Source: Pararhizobium sp. (GTDB lineage Bacteria > Pseudomonadota > Alphaproteobacteria > Rhizobiales > Rhizobiaceae). Taken from it: 64,000 nt of DNA. Below the pieces are notes generated by a model. It did not search any database. It was not told the origin of the DNA and worked only from the letters and a program-made list of their open reading frames with translations. The DNA is taken from assembly GCA_017794825.1 (NCBI GenBank), contig CP051237.1, positions 2,604,001-2,668,000 on the forward strand, in the 5' to 3' direction. The translations under genes were made by a program, and so were the position numbers. Below are positions 46,382-57,476 of this stretch, piece after piece; the first letter of the stretch is position 1, and each line of letters begins with the position of its first letter.

Positions 46382-49300
46382 ATGGGCGTACGCAGCCATC
46401 CCAGGCGCGACAGGCAGATCGAAAAAATCGCAGGCATACTGAAGAAGCAGGACGAAGCCTATCTCGATCCGTCTATCCTCTACGGTATGGTCAGCGCCGA
46501 TGACGTTCTTGCCTTTCGCCCCGAGGCGCTGGCTGCGGCGGCGATCGACGCCTGGCGAAATCTTCAGGCTTGGGACGGCGTCTGCGCCCGAGTGGTTGTC
46601 GAGCACATCAGCGATGTCGAAATGGGCGGCGCGCCTCTGACAGTGGTGACGATTGTCGACCGCAACATGCCGTTTCTCTACGATTCGGTGATGGGTGAAA
46701 TATCCGCGTCGCATCGTGATTTGCGTCTTGCCGCCCACCCGATCGTGCTCATCGGCCGGTCGAAAGACGGCGCCATCGAACAGACGCGGCTGTTCAGCGC
46801 GGGCGACAAGGGCGCGCTTGAAAAAGTCAGCGTCATCCAGATTCACCTGCATCCGCTGTCTGATGCGGCGAGCGAAGAGCTCAGGGACGCGCTGGCGTCG
46901 GTGCTGGACCAGGTTCACCGCGCCAATTCCGACTGGCGCGCCATGCTGACAAGGCTCGATTCCGTAATAACTTCGCTGGAAACAAGCAGGTCCAGCCACG
47001 ATCCGGACGTCAAGAAAGAAAACCTCGCATTTCTCGAATGGCTGCGGGACGACAATTTTACCTTCCTCGGCATGCGCGAATATGTCTACACCGGCTCCGG
47101 CAGCAAGGCGATGGTGGAACGCGCGTCCGAAGAAGGGATTGGCATACTCTCGAACCCGGATGTCAGGGTCCTGCGAAGAGGCACCGACCACGTCACCACG
47201 ACGCCGGAATTGCTCGCTTTCATGCAGGGTTCCGACATGCTGATCGTCACCAAGGCCAATGTCCGATCGCTCGTGCACCGGCGCGCCTACATGGATTATG
47301 TCGGGGTCAAGCGCTACGACGAGAAAGGCCAGGTCATCGGCGAACTGAGAATCGTTGGGCTGTTCACCTCGACAGCCTACACGCGCTCCGTCACACGCAT
47401 ACCGCTGCTTCGATCGAAGGTGAATGAAGTCATTTCCAGTTTCGGCTTCGACCCGGAAGGTCATTCCGGAAAGGCGCTGCTGAACGTGCTTGAAAGTTAT
47501 CCGCGCGACGAGCTGTTCCAGATCGACGTGCCGATGCTGGCGGGTTTCTGCGAGCAGGTGCTTGAGCTGAACGACCGGCCGCGTGTCCGGGTGCTTCCGC
47601 GCATCGACCGTTTTGACCGTTTTGTGTCGGTCATTCTCTATGTGCCGAGGGATCAATACGATTCCGATGTACGCGTGCGCATTGCAGCCTATCTCAAGGA
47701 CGCATTCAACGCGCACCTGTCTGCATTCTATCCGGCTTTTCCCGAAGGGTCGGTCGCGCGCGTGCATTTCATCTTCGGTCGTTCCAGCGGCAAGACGCCT
47801 CGGGTTCCACAGGAGGTGCTGGAAGAAAATGTCCGCAGGATCGTGACGCGCTGGGAAGACCGTTTCCTGGCTTTGGCCGGGCCCGACGGCCTGGCGTTGC
47901 ACACATCGGACGCCTATCGTGACTATTTTACTCCCGAAGAGGCGGTAGAGGATCTGCAAAGCTTCCTCGACTGTCTCCCGGATCACGAAATCGGTCTCGA
48001 TTTTTACCAGCGAGCCGGTGAGACAAGCGATCACCTCGGTCTGAAGATATTCCACATCGACGAGGCGGTGGAACTGTCACGACGTGTTCCCATGCTCGAG
48101 AATCTCGGCTTCAACGTCATTAGCGAACAAACCTTCGAACTTTCGGTCGGCGAGGATGTCGGAGCGGTGCGCACCGTCGTGCTGCACAATATGGAGCTGG
48201 TGCACAAGGACGGGCAATCCATCGACCTGCCGCGCATCGCGAGGAAACTGGAAGACGCATTCCTGGCGGTCTGGTCAGGCAAGGTCGACAACGACGGCTT
48301 CAATCGACTGGTGATCAATTGCGGCATGTCGGTTAGGGAAGTGAAGGTGATGCGGACCTATGCCCGCTACCTCAGGCAAATCGGCGTTACCTATTCTCAA
48401 GGGTATATCTCTGAAGCCCTTAACCGTTATCACGACATCGCCTGCGATATCCTCGAACTGTTTGAACGGCGATTTGCACTCACAACGTCTGAAGACGAGA
48501 TGCACAAGGTCACCGAGGAGATCCGGCTCCGGATAGAGGAGGCGTTGATAAGGGTGCCGAGCCTGGATGACGACCGCATATTGCGGCAGTACGTCAATCT
48601 GATATCCGCAACGCTGCGCACCAACTACTACCAGGGCGGCGAAGACGCTTCGCCGGCTATCTTGTCCCTGAAGCTGGACCCGCGGGCGATTGATGGAATG
48701 CCGGCTCCGGCGCCTTACCGCGAGATCTTCGTCTACGGCGCTGAAGTCGAAGGTGTCCATCTGCGCTTCGGCCCGATCGCGCGCGGCGGATTGCGATGGT
48801 CGGACCGGGCGCAGGACTACCGGACAGAAGTGCTGGGACTAGTCAAGGCGCAGCAGGTCAAGAATGCAGTCATCGTGCCGGTCGGCTCAAAAGGCGGATT
48901 CTATCCCAAGACGTTGCCATTGGGCGGTTCGCGCGATGATATCTTTGCGGCCGGGCGCGAAGCCTACAAGACATTCATCTCCACTTTGCTTGCGCTTACC
49001 GACAACATAGTCGACGGAGAAGTCGTGCATCCCGGGGAAACGCGTTGCATCGACGGCGATGATCCCTACTTCGTGGTGGCTGCCGACAAGGGTACGGCGA
49101 CTTTCTCGGACACGGCCAACGCCATCAGCCAGGCTCATGATTTCTGGCTGGACGACGCCTTCGCTTCCGGCGGATCGGCGGGATACGATCACAAGAAGAT
49201 GGGCATTACCGCCCGTGGCGCCTGGGAGGCGGTAAAACGACATTTCCGGGAAATGAACATCGATATCCAGACGACGGAGTTCACGGTCGCTGGGGTCGGA

Positions 49301-51169
49301 GACATGTCAGGCGATGTGTTCGGCAACGGCATGCTGCTGTCGCCCAAGATCAGGCTGGTGGCCGCCTTCGATCATCGCGACATCTTCATCGACCCGGATC
49401 CGGTTTGTGCGACGTCTTTCAAGGAACGCAAACGCGTGTTCGAGCTTGGTCGGTCGAGCTGGCAGGATTACGACCAGTCGAAGCTGTCGAAGGGTGGGAT
49501 GATTGTCTCGCGGTCGCAGAAGTCGATCCGGCTGACGGACGAAGCCGCAGCAGCGATCGGCCTCGCCAAGACGACGGCGACGCCACAGGAAGTGCTTCGT
49601 GCGATCCTGAAAATGGACGTCGACCTGATGTGGTTCGGCGGTATCGGAACCTACATCAAGGAAGACGGGGAATCCGACGCGGAAGTCGGCGACCGCGGCA
49701 ATGACAGCATTCGCGTCACGGCAAGCCAGGTCGGGGCCAAGGTGATTGGCGAGGGCGCCAATCTCGGCGTGACGCAGCGTGGTCGCATCGCCTATTGCCT
49801 GAAGGGCGGGCGGTGCAATTCCGACGCCATCGACAATTCGGCGGGCGTCAATTCTTCCGACGTGGAGGTCAACATAAAGATCGCGCTCGCCAGGGCGATG
49901 CGCGATGGAAGGCTGGATCGCCCCAATCGAGACAAGCTGCTGACCGCAATGACCGAACAGGTCGCCGATCTTGTCTTGCGCAACAATTATCTCCAGACAC
50001 TCGCCATTTCCATCGTCGAGCAGGACAGCGCCGAACTGACCGGAGACATGTCGCAGCTGATGAACGACCTGGAAAGCGCCGGACATCTGGACAGGCAGGT
50101 TGAAACCCTCCCCGACGATCTGGAGCTTGCCGAACGTGTTACCGCCGGGAAACCGCTGACGCGCCCGGAAATCGGCGTGCTTCTGTCCTATGCCAAGATT
50201 GTTCTCTTCGACGAACTGACGGAAAGTCATCTGCCGGACAATCCCTATTTCGAATCGACGCTGATCGACTACTTCCCGAAACGCATGCACAAGACCCATC
50301 GGGACGATATTCTTGAACACCGGTTGCGGCGCGAGATCATCTCCACTGTGCTCGCCAATGACGTGATCAATCGCGGCGGTCCGTCCTTCATCAGCCGGAT
50401 GGCGGACGCCACCGGCATGCTGCCCTCGCAGATTGTCGGCGCTTTCGTGGTGGTGCGTGACGGGTTAGGCCTGTCGGAACTCTACGACATCATCGATTCG
50501 CTCGACAACAAGGCGCCCGGCGCCTACCAGAACGAGCTTTACGGCGATCTTCGGCATATCGTCCGCATAGTGGTTCGCTGGAGCGCCAAGGCTGGCGTCG
50601 CCCAGGGTCAGCTTGCCGACATGGTGAACGCGCTTGCAAAGGCGGTAAAGACGCTCAGGCCCGTCATGCCCGATATCCTGCCAAAATTCATGCGCCGTGA
50701 ACGGCAGGCGATCTATCAGCGGGCGATCGATCATGGCGTTCCTGATAAGCAGGCAGCGCAGCTGTCGGAAACCGTGGGTCTGGTCAACATTCCGGACATA
50801 ATGCTGGCGGCGAACCTGTCGAACGCGGGTCTTAAAGAGGCCGCGAAAATATACTTCGACGTCACCCGCGCCTATCGTATTTCAAGGCTGGAAGCAGCGG
50901 CTTATTCGGCGAAGGCGACGGATTTCTACGAGGAACTTGCAATCGGTCGCAGTCTGGACGAGATTTCCGCCGCACGGCGTAACGTTATGAAAGCCGTGAT
51001 CACGCAGTTCGGCAAGGAGGATAATCCGGTCGTCGCATGGCAAGCTGCGGATCGGCTGCGACGCGAACGGATTCAGGCGCGCATCAACGAACTTATAGAC
51101 AGTGGTGATTTCAGCATTTCGAGGCTGACGGTCGCGGCCGGAATGATGAGCGATCTGGCCGCGGAATAG
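46382..51169 (+). CDS. gdhB: NAD-specific glutamate dehydrogenase, large type
   Basis: A 1595-residue enzyme that oxidatively deaminates glutamate to 2-oxoglutarate and ammonia, linking amino-acid catabolism to the TCA cycle. The first ~700 residues are the regulatory, ACT-like part. The catalytic part (about 720-1250) has RGGLRWSDRAQDYRTEVLGL, PVGSKGGFYPK (K837) and the NAD-binding region around GVGDMSGDVFGNGML. The last ~350 residues are helical. The length is typical of the 180-kDa class known from Streptomyces and Caulobacter. The ATG at 46382 follows GGGAGAGGGA. Confidence 0.97.
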   Translation: MGVRSHPRRDRQIEKIAGILKKQDEAYLDPSILYGMVSADDVLAFRPEALAAAAIDAWRNLQAWDGVCARVVVEHISDVEMGGAPLTVVTIVDRNMPFLYDSVMGEISASHRDLRLAAHPIVLIGRSKDGAIEQTRLFSAGDKGALEKVSVIQIHLHPLSDAASEELRDALASVLDQVHRANSDWRAMLTRLDSVITSLETSRSSHDPDVKKENLAFLEWLRDDNFTFLGMREYVYTGSGSKAMVERASEEGIGILSNPDVRVLRRGTDHVTTTPELLAFMQGSDMLIVTKANVRSLVHRRAYMDYVGVKRYDEKGQVIGELRIVGLFTSTAYTRSVTRIPLLRSKVNEVISSFGFDPEGHSGKALLNVLESYPRDELFQIDVPMLAGFCEQVLELNDRPRVRVLPRIDRFDRFVSVILYVPRDQYDSDVRVRIAAYLKDAFNAHLSAFYPAFPEGSVARVHFIFGRSSGKTPRVPQEVLEENVRRIVTRWEDRFLALAGPDGLALHTSDAYRDYFTPEEAVEDLQSFLDCLPDHEIGLDFYQRAGETSDHLGLKIFHIDEAVELSRRVPMLENLGFNVISEQTFELSVGEDVGAVRTVVLHNMELVHKDGQSIDLPRIARKLEDAFLAVWSGKVDNDGFNRLVINCGMSVREVKVMRTYARYLRQIGVTYSQGYISEALNRYHDIACDILELFERRFALTTSEDEMHKVTEEIRLRIEEALIRVPSLDDDRILRQYVNLISATLRTNYYQGGEDASPAILSLKLDPRAIDGMPAPAPYREIFVYGAEVEGVHLRFGPIARGGLRWSDRAQDYRTEVLGLVKAQQVKNAVIVPVGSKGGFYPKTLPLGGSRDDIFAAGREAYKTFISTLLALTDNIVDGEVVHPGETRCIDGDDPYFVVAADKGTATFSDTANAISQAHDFWLDDAFASGGSAGYDHKKMGITARGAWEAVKRHFREMNIDIQTTEFTVAGVGDMSGDVFGNGMLLSPKIRLVAAFDHRDIFIDPDPVCATSFKERKRVFELGRSSWQDYDQSKLSKGGMIVSRSQKSIRLTDEAAAAIGLAKTTATPQEVLRAILKMDVDLMWFGGIGTYIKEDGESDAEVGDRGNDSIRVTASQVGAKVIGEGANLGVTQRGRIAYCLKGGRCNSDAIDNSAGVNSSDVEVNIKIALARAMRDGRLDRPNRDKLLTAMTEQVADLVLRNNYLQTLAISIVEQDSAELTGDMSQLMNDLESAGHLDRQVETLPDDLELAERVTAGKPLTRPEIGVLLSYAKIVLFDELTESHLPDNPYFESTLIDYFPKRMHKTHRDDILEHRLRREIISTVLANDVINRGGPSFISRMADATGMLPSQIVGAFVVVRDGLGLSELYDIIDSLDNKAPGAYQNELYGDLRHIVRIVVRWSAKAGVAQGQLADMVNALAKAVKTLRPVMPDILPKFMRRERQAIYQRAIDHGVPDKQAAQLSETVGLVNIPDIMLAANLSNAGLKEAAKIYFDVTRAYRISRLEAAAYSAKATDFYEELAIGRSLDEISAARRNVMKAVITQFGKEDNPVVAWQAADRLRRERIQARINELIDSGDFSISRLTVAAGMMSDLAAE

Positions 51170-51230
51170 TCAGGGGGGCTCCGGCCATGGCGGGCTGTGT
51201 TGGCAAGCGGGGCGCATAAGGGGACGGGAA

Positions 51231-52589
51231 TTGAGTGACGCAGTTTTGACGCAGCGGGTCGACCGCAAGGGCGTTTTTGGCTGGATGCTGTTCGACTGGG
51301 CGACGCAGCCTTTTCATACATTGATCATAACATTCGTGTTCGCTCCCTATGTCGTCGACGCGCTTTTTACCTCCGAGGTTGAAGGACAAGCCCAATGGGG
51401 AACTGCCATCACCATCGGTGGCTTGATTGTCGCCTTTCTCGCGCCTGTTCTTGGCGCTGTCGCCGACAGCACGGGGCGGCGCAAACCCTGGATCCTGGCA
51501 TTCTCGATACCAGCCGTGATCGGGAGTTGGATGCTCTGGTATTCGGCGCCCGGCTCCAGCAACGTTGTGTTGATTCTCTTCGGTATCGTTCTCGCCTTTA
51601 TCGGCTTTGAATTCGCAGCGGTTTTCAACAATGCGATGATGTCCCAGTTGGTGCCTCGCGCGCGTCTTGGCCGACTGTCCGGTTCCGCCTGGGCGCTTGG
51701 CTACGTTGGAGGCATCGTATCGCTCATCATCGTGCTGGGTTTCATGGCCGGCCGGCCCGATACGGGCAAGACGCTGTTTGGGCTTGACCCGATTTTCGGG
51801 CTGGATGCGGCGACGCACGCAGGCGATCGCGCGTCCGGACCCCTGACTGCGATCTGGTATGCGCTGTTCGTGATTCCGATGTTCCTTTTCACGCCGGACG
51901 GGGACAAGCGCGTGGCCACCCGCGGCGCCGTGCGGGAAGGCCTTCGCGAACTCTGGAAAACGCTGAAAGCTTTGCCCGGCCAGAGAAGCTATTTCAGTTT
52001 CCTGTTGTCCAGCCTGTTTTACCGTGACGGCCTCAATGCGCTCTATACATTTGGAGGAATATATGCCGTCGGTGTTCTCGGGCTGACGACCATAGAGCGT
52101 GGAATATTCGGAATACTCGCAGCCTTCACCGGCGCATTCGGAGGCTGGATCGGAGGCAAGCTTGATGACAGATACGGGCCGAAAATCGTTGTCGCCAGCG
52201 GAATATTGATGCTGTTTGTGAGTTGTCTCCTGGTCATTTCCACCGCCAAGGATCAGGCGTTTTTCATGACTGTCTCCAACGAGGAATTGCCGACGATCCT
52301 GTTCTATGTCGCGGGTTGTCTGATCGGCGCAGGAGGCGCAGCCGCCCAGGCTGCATCCAGGACTTTGCTGGTTGATCAGGTTCCCCCCGAAAAGGTGACG
52401 GAAGCTTTCGGCCTGTACGCCCTGTCAGGAAAAGCGACCGCCTTTATCGGTCCGGCGCTGGTCGTTTTCGCAACGGTCGCGAGCCAGAGCCAGCGAATAG
52501 GCGTCACGCCTATTCTGCTTCTGTTCGCCGTTGGCTTGCTGCTTCTGCCGAGAGTCGTCAGCGCTCATTCCAAGCCGAACAGCGCGTAA
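51231..52589 (+). CDS. MFS transporter, UMF1/Atg22-like
   Basis: A 452-residue inner-membrane transporter with about 12 hydrophobic segments. The N-terminus FGWMLFDWATQPFHTLIITFVFAPY and the loop GAVADSTGRRKPWI, the family form of the MFS A motif, identify the UMF1 (Atg22-like) group. Substrates of bacterial members are unknown. The start is a TTG at 51231 preceded by GGGGACGGGAA; no ATG precedes the conserved part. It follows gdhB by 61 bases and converges with purH with a 6-base gap. Confidence 0.9.
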   Translation: MSDAVLTQRVDRKGVFGWMLFDWATQPFHTLIITFVFAPYVVDALFTSEVEGQAQWGTAITIGGLIVAFLAPVLGAVADSTGRRKPWILAFSIPAVIGSWMLWYSAPGSSNVVLILFGIVLAFIGFEFAAVFNNAMMSQLVPRARLGRLSGSAWALGYVGGIVSLIIVLGFMAGRPDTGKTLFGLDPIFGLDAATHAGDRASGPLTAIWYALFVIPMFLFTPDGDKRVATRGAVREGLRELWKTLKALPGQRSYFSFLLSSLFYRDGLNALYTFGGIYAVGVLGLTTIERGIFGILAAFTGAFGGWIGGKLDDRYGPKIVVASGILMLFVSCLLVISTAKDQAFFMTVSNEELPTILFYVAGCLIGAGGAAAQAASRTLLVDQVPPEKVTEAFGLYALSGKATAFIGPALVVFATVASQSQRIGVTPILLLFAVGLLLLPRVVSAHSKPNSA

Positions 52590-52595
52590 CCGGCG

Positions 52596-54212
52596 TCAAT
52601 GCCGGAAATGACGCATTCCGGTAAAGACCATGGCGACGCCGGCGTCGTTAGCCGCCTTGATGACATCGTCGTCGCGCATCGATCCCCCGGGCTGGATCAC
52701 GGCCGTGGCGCCTGCTTCGATGGCTGAAATCAGGCCGTCGGCGAACGGAAAAAAAGCGTCCGAGGCGACCACTGAACCGATGGTCAGCGGTTCGGTGACG
52801 CCCATTGCCCGGGCGGCGTCGCGCGCCTTTTGCGCTGCGATGCGCGATGAATCCACGCGGCTCATCTGACCAGCGCCGATACCGACTGTCGCGCCGTCTT
52901 TGGCATAGACGATAGCGTTCGACTTGACGTGCTTGGCGATGCGGAAGGCAAAGATCAGATCGGCCAGTTCCTGATCGGTCGGCTGACGGTTCGTGACGAC
53001 CCTGAGATCCGCCAAGGCAATGCGTCCCGCGTCCCGCGACTGGACCAACAGTCCGCCCGCGACCGTTTTCGCCGTAATTCCGGGCATCGCAGGATCCGGC
53101 AGGCCGCCAGTCGTCAAAAGGCGCAGGTTCTTCTTTGCGGAAATGATGGCCATGGCCTCGTCGTCGACCTGGGGCGCGATGATGACTTCTGTGAACGTCC
53201 TGACCACTTCTTCGGCAGTCTCCGCCTCGAGCCTGCCGTTGAAAGCGACGATTCCGCCGAACGCCGAGACCGGATCGCACGCGAGCGCTCTGCGATAGGC
53301 GTCGAGCTGACTTGTCGCTGTGCCGACGCCGCACGGATTGGCGTGTTTGATTATGGCGCAGGCCGATCCCTCCGCAGGATCGAACTCGCCGGCCAGTTCG
53401 AAGGCCGCGTCCGTATCGTTGATGTTGTTGTAGGAGAGCTGCTTTCCCTGATGCAGCGTCGCTGTGGCGACGCCCGGACGGTTGTCTCCTGTCACGTAAA
53501 AGCCAGCTGTCTGGTGCGGGTTTTCGCCATAGCGCATCACATCCTGTAATCGTCCCGCGATCGCACGGTATGGCGGATTATCCTCGTCGAGCGCTTCCGC
53601 AAACCAGCCGGAAATCGCGGCGTCATAAGCTGCGGTCCGCCCGTAGGCCTTCGCAGCCATTTTCTGCCGGAATGCATATCGTATTTCACCGCCGGTTTCG
53701 AAAAGCTCAGACGCCAGCGCGTCGTAGTCGGATGGATCAGTCAGCACCGTCACATAGGCGTGATTTTTCGCGGCGGCGCGGATCATCGCCGGGCCGCCAA
53801 TGTCGATATTTTCGACGGTCGTCGGATAGTCGCCGCCCTTTGCCCGAACTTCCTCGAAAGGGTAGAGGTTGATGACGACGATATCGATCGGGACGATATC
53901 ATGCGCCTTCATCGCCTCCTGATGCTCGGCGTCGTCACGGATACCAAGAAGCCCTCCGTGAACGGAGGGATGCAGCGTCTTGACCCGACCATCCATGATT
54001 TCCGGAAACCCGGTCAGTTCCGACACGTCCCGAACAGCCAATCCAGCGTCGGACAGCGCCTTTGCTGTCCCGCCGGTCGACACGAGTTCGACGCCGTGTC
54101 CCGCAAGCGCCTTGCCGAGATCGAAAAGACCTTCCTTGTCGGAGACTGAAAGAAGCGCCCTTGCCGGCCTTAACCGGTCTGTTATCGGAGTTTTTCTCGA
54201 TATGATCGCCAT
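52596..54212 (-). CDS. purH: Bifunctional AICAR formyltransferase / IMP cyclohydrolase
   Basis: A 538-residue enzyme that catalyses the last two steps of IMP synthesis. The N-terminal IMP cyclohydrolase (MGS-like) domain begins [23 protein letters not shown]. The AICARFT domain has [13 protein letters not shown], the catalytic pair in [13 protein letters not shown] and the final [21 protein letters not shown]. The open frame extends upstream, but the ATG at 54212 has GGGGGAA 5 bases before it and matches the family length. It is the last gene of the htpX-rsmB-heparinase-purH set. Confidence 0.97.
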   Translation of the reverse strand: MAIISRKTPITDRLRPARALLSVSDKEGLFDLGKALAGHGVELVSTGGTAKALSDAGLAVRDVSELTGFPEIMDGRVKTLHPSVHGGLLGIRDDAEHQEAMKAHDIVPIDIVVINLYPFEEVRAKGGDYPTTVENIDIGGPAMIRAAAKNHAYVTVLTDPSDYDALASELFETGGEIRYAFRQKMAAKAYGRTAAYDAAISGWFAEALDEDNPPYRAIAGRLQDVMRYGENPHQTAGFYVTGDNRPGVATATLHQGKQLSYNNINDTDAAFELAGEFDPAEGSACAIIKHANPCGVGTATSQLDAYRRALACDPVSAFGGIVAFNGRLEAETAEEVVRTFTEVIIAPQVDDEAMAIISAKKNLRLLTTGGLPDPAMPGITAKTVAGGLLVQSRDAGRIALADLRVVTNRQPTDQELADLIFAFRIAKHVKSNAIVYAKDGATVGIGAGQMSRVDSSRIAAQKARDAARAMGVTEPLTIGSVVASDAFFPFADGLISAIEAGATAVIQPGGSMRDDDVIKAANDAGVAMVFTGMRHFRH

Positions 54213-54300
54213 GTGATTCCCCCGGCCAAGAGACAATGATGCCAGCCGCGTAGCATACAGTCGGAACGGATCAAACCGACGTTTGGCCGCATGCACGGCT

Positions 54301-56007
54301 TTATTGGCCGTCGGGATCCTCACGCCTGACCGGCGTGCGCACCAGCGTCCAGCCAACCGCGACATCGGCGCGGGCCGGGATGGTAAGAGCAATCTGTTCG
54401 GAGCGTCGCGGACCGACAAGATCGGCAAAAAAGACATCATCCTCGACAACCGGGGCGGGGTTCGGACAGAAAAACGTCCAGTACTCACCGTCTGAGGCCT
54501 GAAGCACGACGTTGTTCTTCGGGTCGCGCGTCACCTCGATGTTGGGGTGGATATGAAAACGCACAGTGGCGTTCAAGTCGGTGTCGCTCGCGGCCTGTTT
54601 GCCCGCTGACAAAAGTCTGTCGCGTCCGCTTATGATATTGCCGTCGGCGCTGAGCTGGATTGAACGCTCATGTATGAGACCGAAGGTCTTCGCATAACCG
54701 TCATGCCGGGCGACGAATCCCTGCCTGCCGGACGAATCATCCGTCCGATCGTATTCAACCACCTTCGGGCCGTTGATCATCATGGGCCCAAGAAAGGCGG
54801 AGGTGGACATGGCGGCCGATGAGATGTCTCCGATGGTCAGTGTCGAATGTGCGGCTGTGGTCCGCGAAAGCTTCGAATATTCTGCATGTTGATAGGCGGG
54901 CGCTCCCGCATTGACGATGAACCTGTTGCGGCCGGACGACATCTCGAATGAAAGGCAGCCGGCGCCGGCCTCTGTCGACAGTTCGACGGGCGGAAGCGGG
55001 CCTGTGTCGGCGATAACGATCGTATCACTGTTGGAGAGACGCTGGTATTTGAGTTGTGGCGCGTGCCGGAGCGGCTGTCCTGCGGTTTCGTCGTAACGCA
55101 GCACCGAAAGCAGCCTGTCGGCGGGCAAGGCTCTCGCGCCGTTGAACAGCGCCAGAGTTCCTTCGGTATGGCGGAAGAACCGCAGCGCCTGGAACATTCG
55201 GTCTATACTGGTGACCAGCTTTGAAGGCGGCGTATGGCCAAGGTTGAGGTAGGTTTGTCTGAGCGGCAGAAGGTCCGCCAAAAGCGCCAGCGAAGCGTGG
55301 GGGTTGCGCGAGATATGACCGCCGTCCGGTAGAATTTGCCGGGCGATTTCGTTGTCGAGCGCGCGGGCGGCCGATTTGATGCGCGCCGGACTTGCGGGCG
55401 TGGCCAGACTGGCCATGGCGAGAGCAACCCGGATACGGAACCGGACCTCGCCGTCAGGCGCCGCGCCGGCGATGCGTCGCAGATAGCGGATCTGCAGCGC
55501 GATGCTCTTGACGAACCGCTTGTAGAAAGCGCGGTCCATATTCTTGAGAATGATCGGCGAATGAGACAACCAGGCGATAAGACGTTGCGCAGTGACGTCA
55601 GGATCCCAGGCGACGCCGGATTGCCGTCGTCCGTACAGGCTTATCCAGTCTTCCGTCAGCAGCCGGGCGTCCTGATATGCGGTGTCGCTGTCAGCTGCGC
55701 GCAGGTGCCGCAGCCACCGGAACCCGTGCAGGGCGGCGTCGAACGCCGGCGTCGGTCCGTCCAGCTCGAAGGGGGAAACGCCTTCGCACACGAGGATGCG
55801 TCCGGCGAGAGGGAATCTGCCGAGATGAAACTCTTCAGCGATATAAGGGTCGGCGATCCGCAGATCGGTTGGCGCGACGATCAGCCGGTCCGGCGCAGAG
55901 GCGAAACGGAAAGGCACGAGACGACGGGGCGAGGCCCGCCGAGACAGTCGTCGCAAGCTTTCACGCAGATACAAAGGATAGTATTGCAAGTACAACGCAG
56001 CCGCCAA
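54301..56007 (-). CDS. Heparinase II/III-like protein
   Basis: A 568-residue protein. The N-terminal alpha/alpha-toroid part (about 60-330) contains [11 protein letters not shown] and [21 protein letters not shown]. The C-terminal beta-sandwich (from about 345) has [21 protein letters not shown] and [13 protein letters not shown], the heparinase II/III signature. Related enzymes are polysaccharide lyases; the substrate here is unknown and no polysaccharide gene is adjacent. The start is uncertain: a TTG at 56007 is used. A perfect TATAAT lies on the minus strand at 56054-56049, without a matching -35. It sits between rsmB and purH, a conserved position in alphaproteobacteria. Confidence 0.85.
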   Translation of the reverse strand: MAAALYLQYYPLYLRESLRRLSRRASPRRLVPFRFASAPDRLIVAPTDLRIADPYIAEEFHLGRFPLAGRILVCEGVSPFELDGPTPAFDAALHGFRWLRHLRAADSDTAYQDARLLTEDWISLYGRRQSGVAWDPDVTAQRLIAWLSHSPIILKNMDRAFYKRFVKSIALQIRYLRRIAGAAPDGEVRFRIRVALAMASLATPASPARIKSAARALDNEIARQILPDGGHISRNPHASLALLADLLPLRQTYLNLGHTPPSKLVTSIDRMFQALRFFRHTEGTLALFNGARALPADRLLSVLRYDETAGQPLRHAPQLKYQRLSNSDTIVIADTGPLPPVELSTEAGAGCLSFEMSSGRNRFIVNAGAPAYQHAEYSKLSRTTAAHSTLTIGDISSAAMSTSAFLGPMMINGPKVVEYDRTDDSSGRQGFVARHDGYAKTFGLIHERSIQLSADGNIISGRDRLLSAGKQAASDTDLNATVRFHIHPNIEVTRDPKNNVVLQASDGEYWTFFCPNPAPVVEDDVFFADLVGPRRSEQIALTIPARADVAVGWTLVRTPVRREDPDGQ

Positions 56008-56099
56008 AAGACCATTTCCAAACGCCCGACACGAAGTCCATTCGCGCGATTATAACACAACAGTCAAGCACAGGCAGGGTATAATTCGACTGTTAACAC

Positions 56100-57476
56100 T
56101 TAGCTTAATCGCATCAAAATACTGGCAAAAAAGCCATCCAGTCCGGCGTAGACAGGGTCCGGATCGTGAAGCATGTCGGGCGTTGTTCTCAGATCACCTT
56201 CGGCGGTGATCGCTTCCTCCAGCCCGGCCACAAGGGCCGGTTCAATGGCTCTGCGGTCTACCTCCGGATGGGATTCCAGAATGGCCGAAACCACATCTTC
56301 GCCCTCTTCTCTCGCAAGCGAACAGTTGGAAAACACGACCAAGCCGCCGGGTCGAACAAGGGTCAACGCCCGCGCAAGCATGCGTTCCTGCAGATCTGCA
56401 AGTTTGGCGACATCGGACGGAGACTTCGTCCACGGCACATCAGGATGACGGCGGATAGTGCCAGTCGATGAACAGGGCGCATCGAGCAGCACAGCGTCGA
56501 AAGCCCGAGCAGGCTGCCATGTGAAGAGATCGGCGTGCACGCATTCGGCGTCCAGTTTCAGCCGCTTCAAATTCTCGTCGAGCCTCTTGAGCCGGTTTGC
56601 CGAAAAATCGAGGGCCGTCACTGAGGCCCCGGCGAGCGCCAGTTGCGCGGTCTTTCCACCCGGCGCAGCGCAAAGATCAGCAACGCGCCATCCGGCGATG
56701 TCGCCGAAGAGATGCGCCGGAATAGAAGCCGCCGCGTCCTGGACCCACCATTCGCCATCTGCGAAACCTTCGAGTTCGGTGATCGGTCCGTCTATCTGTC
56801 CGAGGCGCACCGATCCGGTCGGCGTCACGCGGCCGCCCAGTCTCGCCGCCCAGCCTTCGGCGTCGTTCTTGACCGTAAGATCAATCGCTGCCGGATGACG
56901 GTGCGCTTCGAAGATCGCCGATGCGCGATCCGGATAGGCGGTCTCGACGAGTTCGGCGAGCCAGGCGGGCGCATTTGTTAACCGGCTTTGCAGTTGTGGC
57001 AGCTCTGTGTCTCTTCGCCGGATCATCTGGCGAAGCAGCGCGTTGACGAGCGCAGTGAATCGACGGTTGCGCGAATCGCCGCGGGCCATCTCCACCGCTA
57101 TGTTGACTGCGGCGTGCGCAGGAACGTCGAGAAACAGGATCTGGGCCGCAGCAATGCGCAGCGTATGTCGCAGGGCGACCGCCCCCTCCGGCAAGGGACG
57201 GGTGACAAGACGGTCTATGAAGGCGTCTATTATTGGAAGATTGCGCAGGGCCGCCTGAAGGATCGCCCGGACGAGGGACCGGTCCTGCTCGGAAAGCGCT
57301 CGCCAGGCGGGATTGCCGTTGCTTGGATCGAGCAGCCCGTCCATTGAGGCGCGTTTGTCGACGATGGCCGAAAGCAGCTTTACCGCAGCCAGTCGCGATC
57401 CCAGTCCCGGGACCGGTGCGCGATTGTCTACAGTCTTGTGCCTGCGCCGACCATTCCGATCCGATGCATGCGTCAA
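56100..57476 (-). CDS. rsmB: RsmB/NOP-family SAM-dependent RNA methyltransferase
   Basis: A 458-residue RNA m5C methyltransferase. The N-terminal NusB-like domain (about 30-160) contains [20 protein letters not shown]. The SAM domain has [16 protein letters not shown] and the two catalytic cysteines in [18 protein letters not shown] and [17 protein letters not shown]. coli RsmB modifies C967 of 16S rRNA; the same target here is inferred. The start is taken as TTG 57476, which overlaps the htpX stop as TTGA, a pattern repeated in this genome; an ATG at 57521 would overlap htpX by 49 bases. Confidence 0.9.
   Translation of the reverse strand: MTHASDRNGRRRHKTVDNRAPVPGLGSRLAAVKLLSAIVDKRASMDGLLDPSNGNPAWRALSEQDRSLVRAILQAALRNLPIIDAFIDRLVTRPLPEGAVALRHTLRIAAAQILFLDVPAHAAVNIAVEMARGDSRNRRFTALVNALLRQMIRRRDTELPQLQSRLTNAPAWLAELVETAYPDRASAIFEAHRHPAAIDLTVKNDAEGWAARLGGRVTPTGSVRLGQIDGPITELEGFADGEWWVQDAAASIPAHLFGDIAGWRVADLCAAPGGKTAQLALAGASVTALDFSANRLKRLDENLKRLKLDAECVHADLFTWQPARAFDAVLLDAPCSSTGTIRRHPDVPWTKSPSDVAKLADLQERMLARALTLVRPGGLVVFSNCSLAREEGEDVVSAILESHPEVDRRAIEPALVAGLEEAITAEGDLRTTPDMLHDPDPVYAGLDGFFASILMRLS

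Noticed and set aside
46343..48055. 570-codon open frame on the minus strand opposite gdhB
   Set aside because: Antisense to the well-conserved GDH regulatory region; His/Arg-rich composition without a domain, and its start lies in the middle of gdhB.
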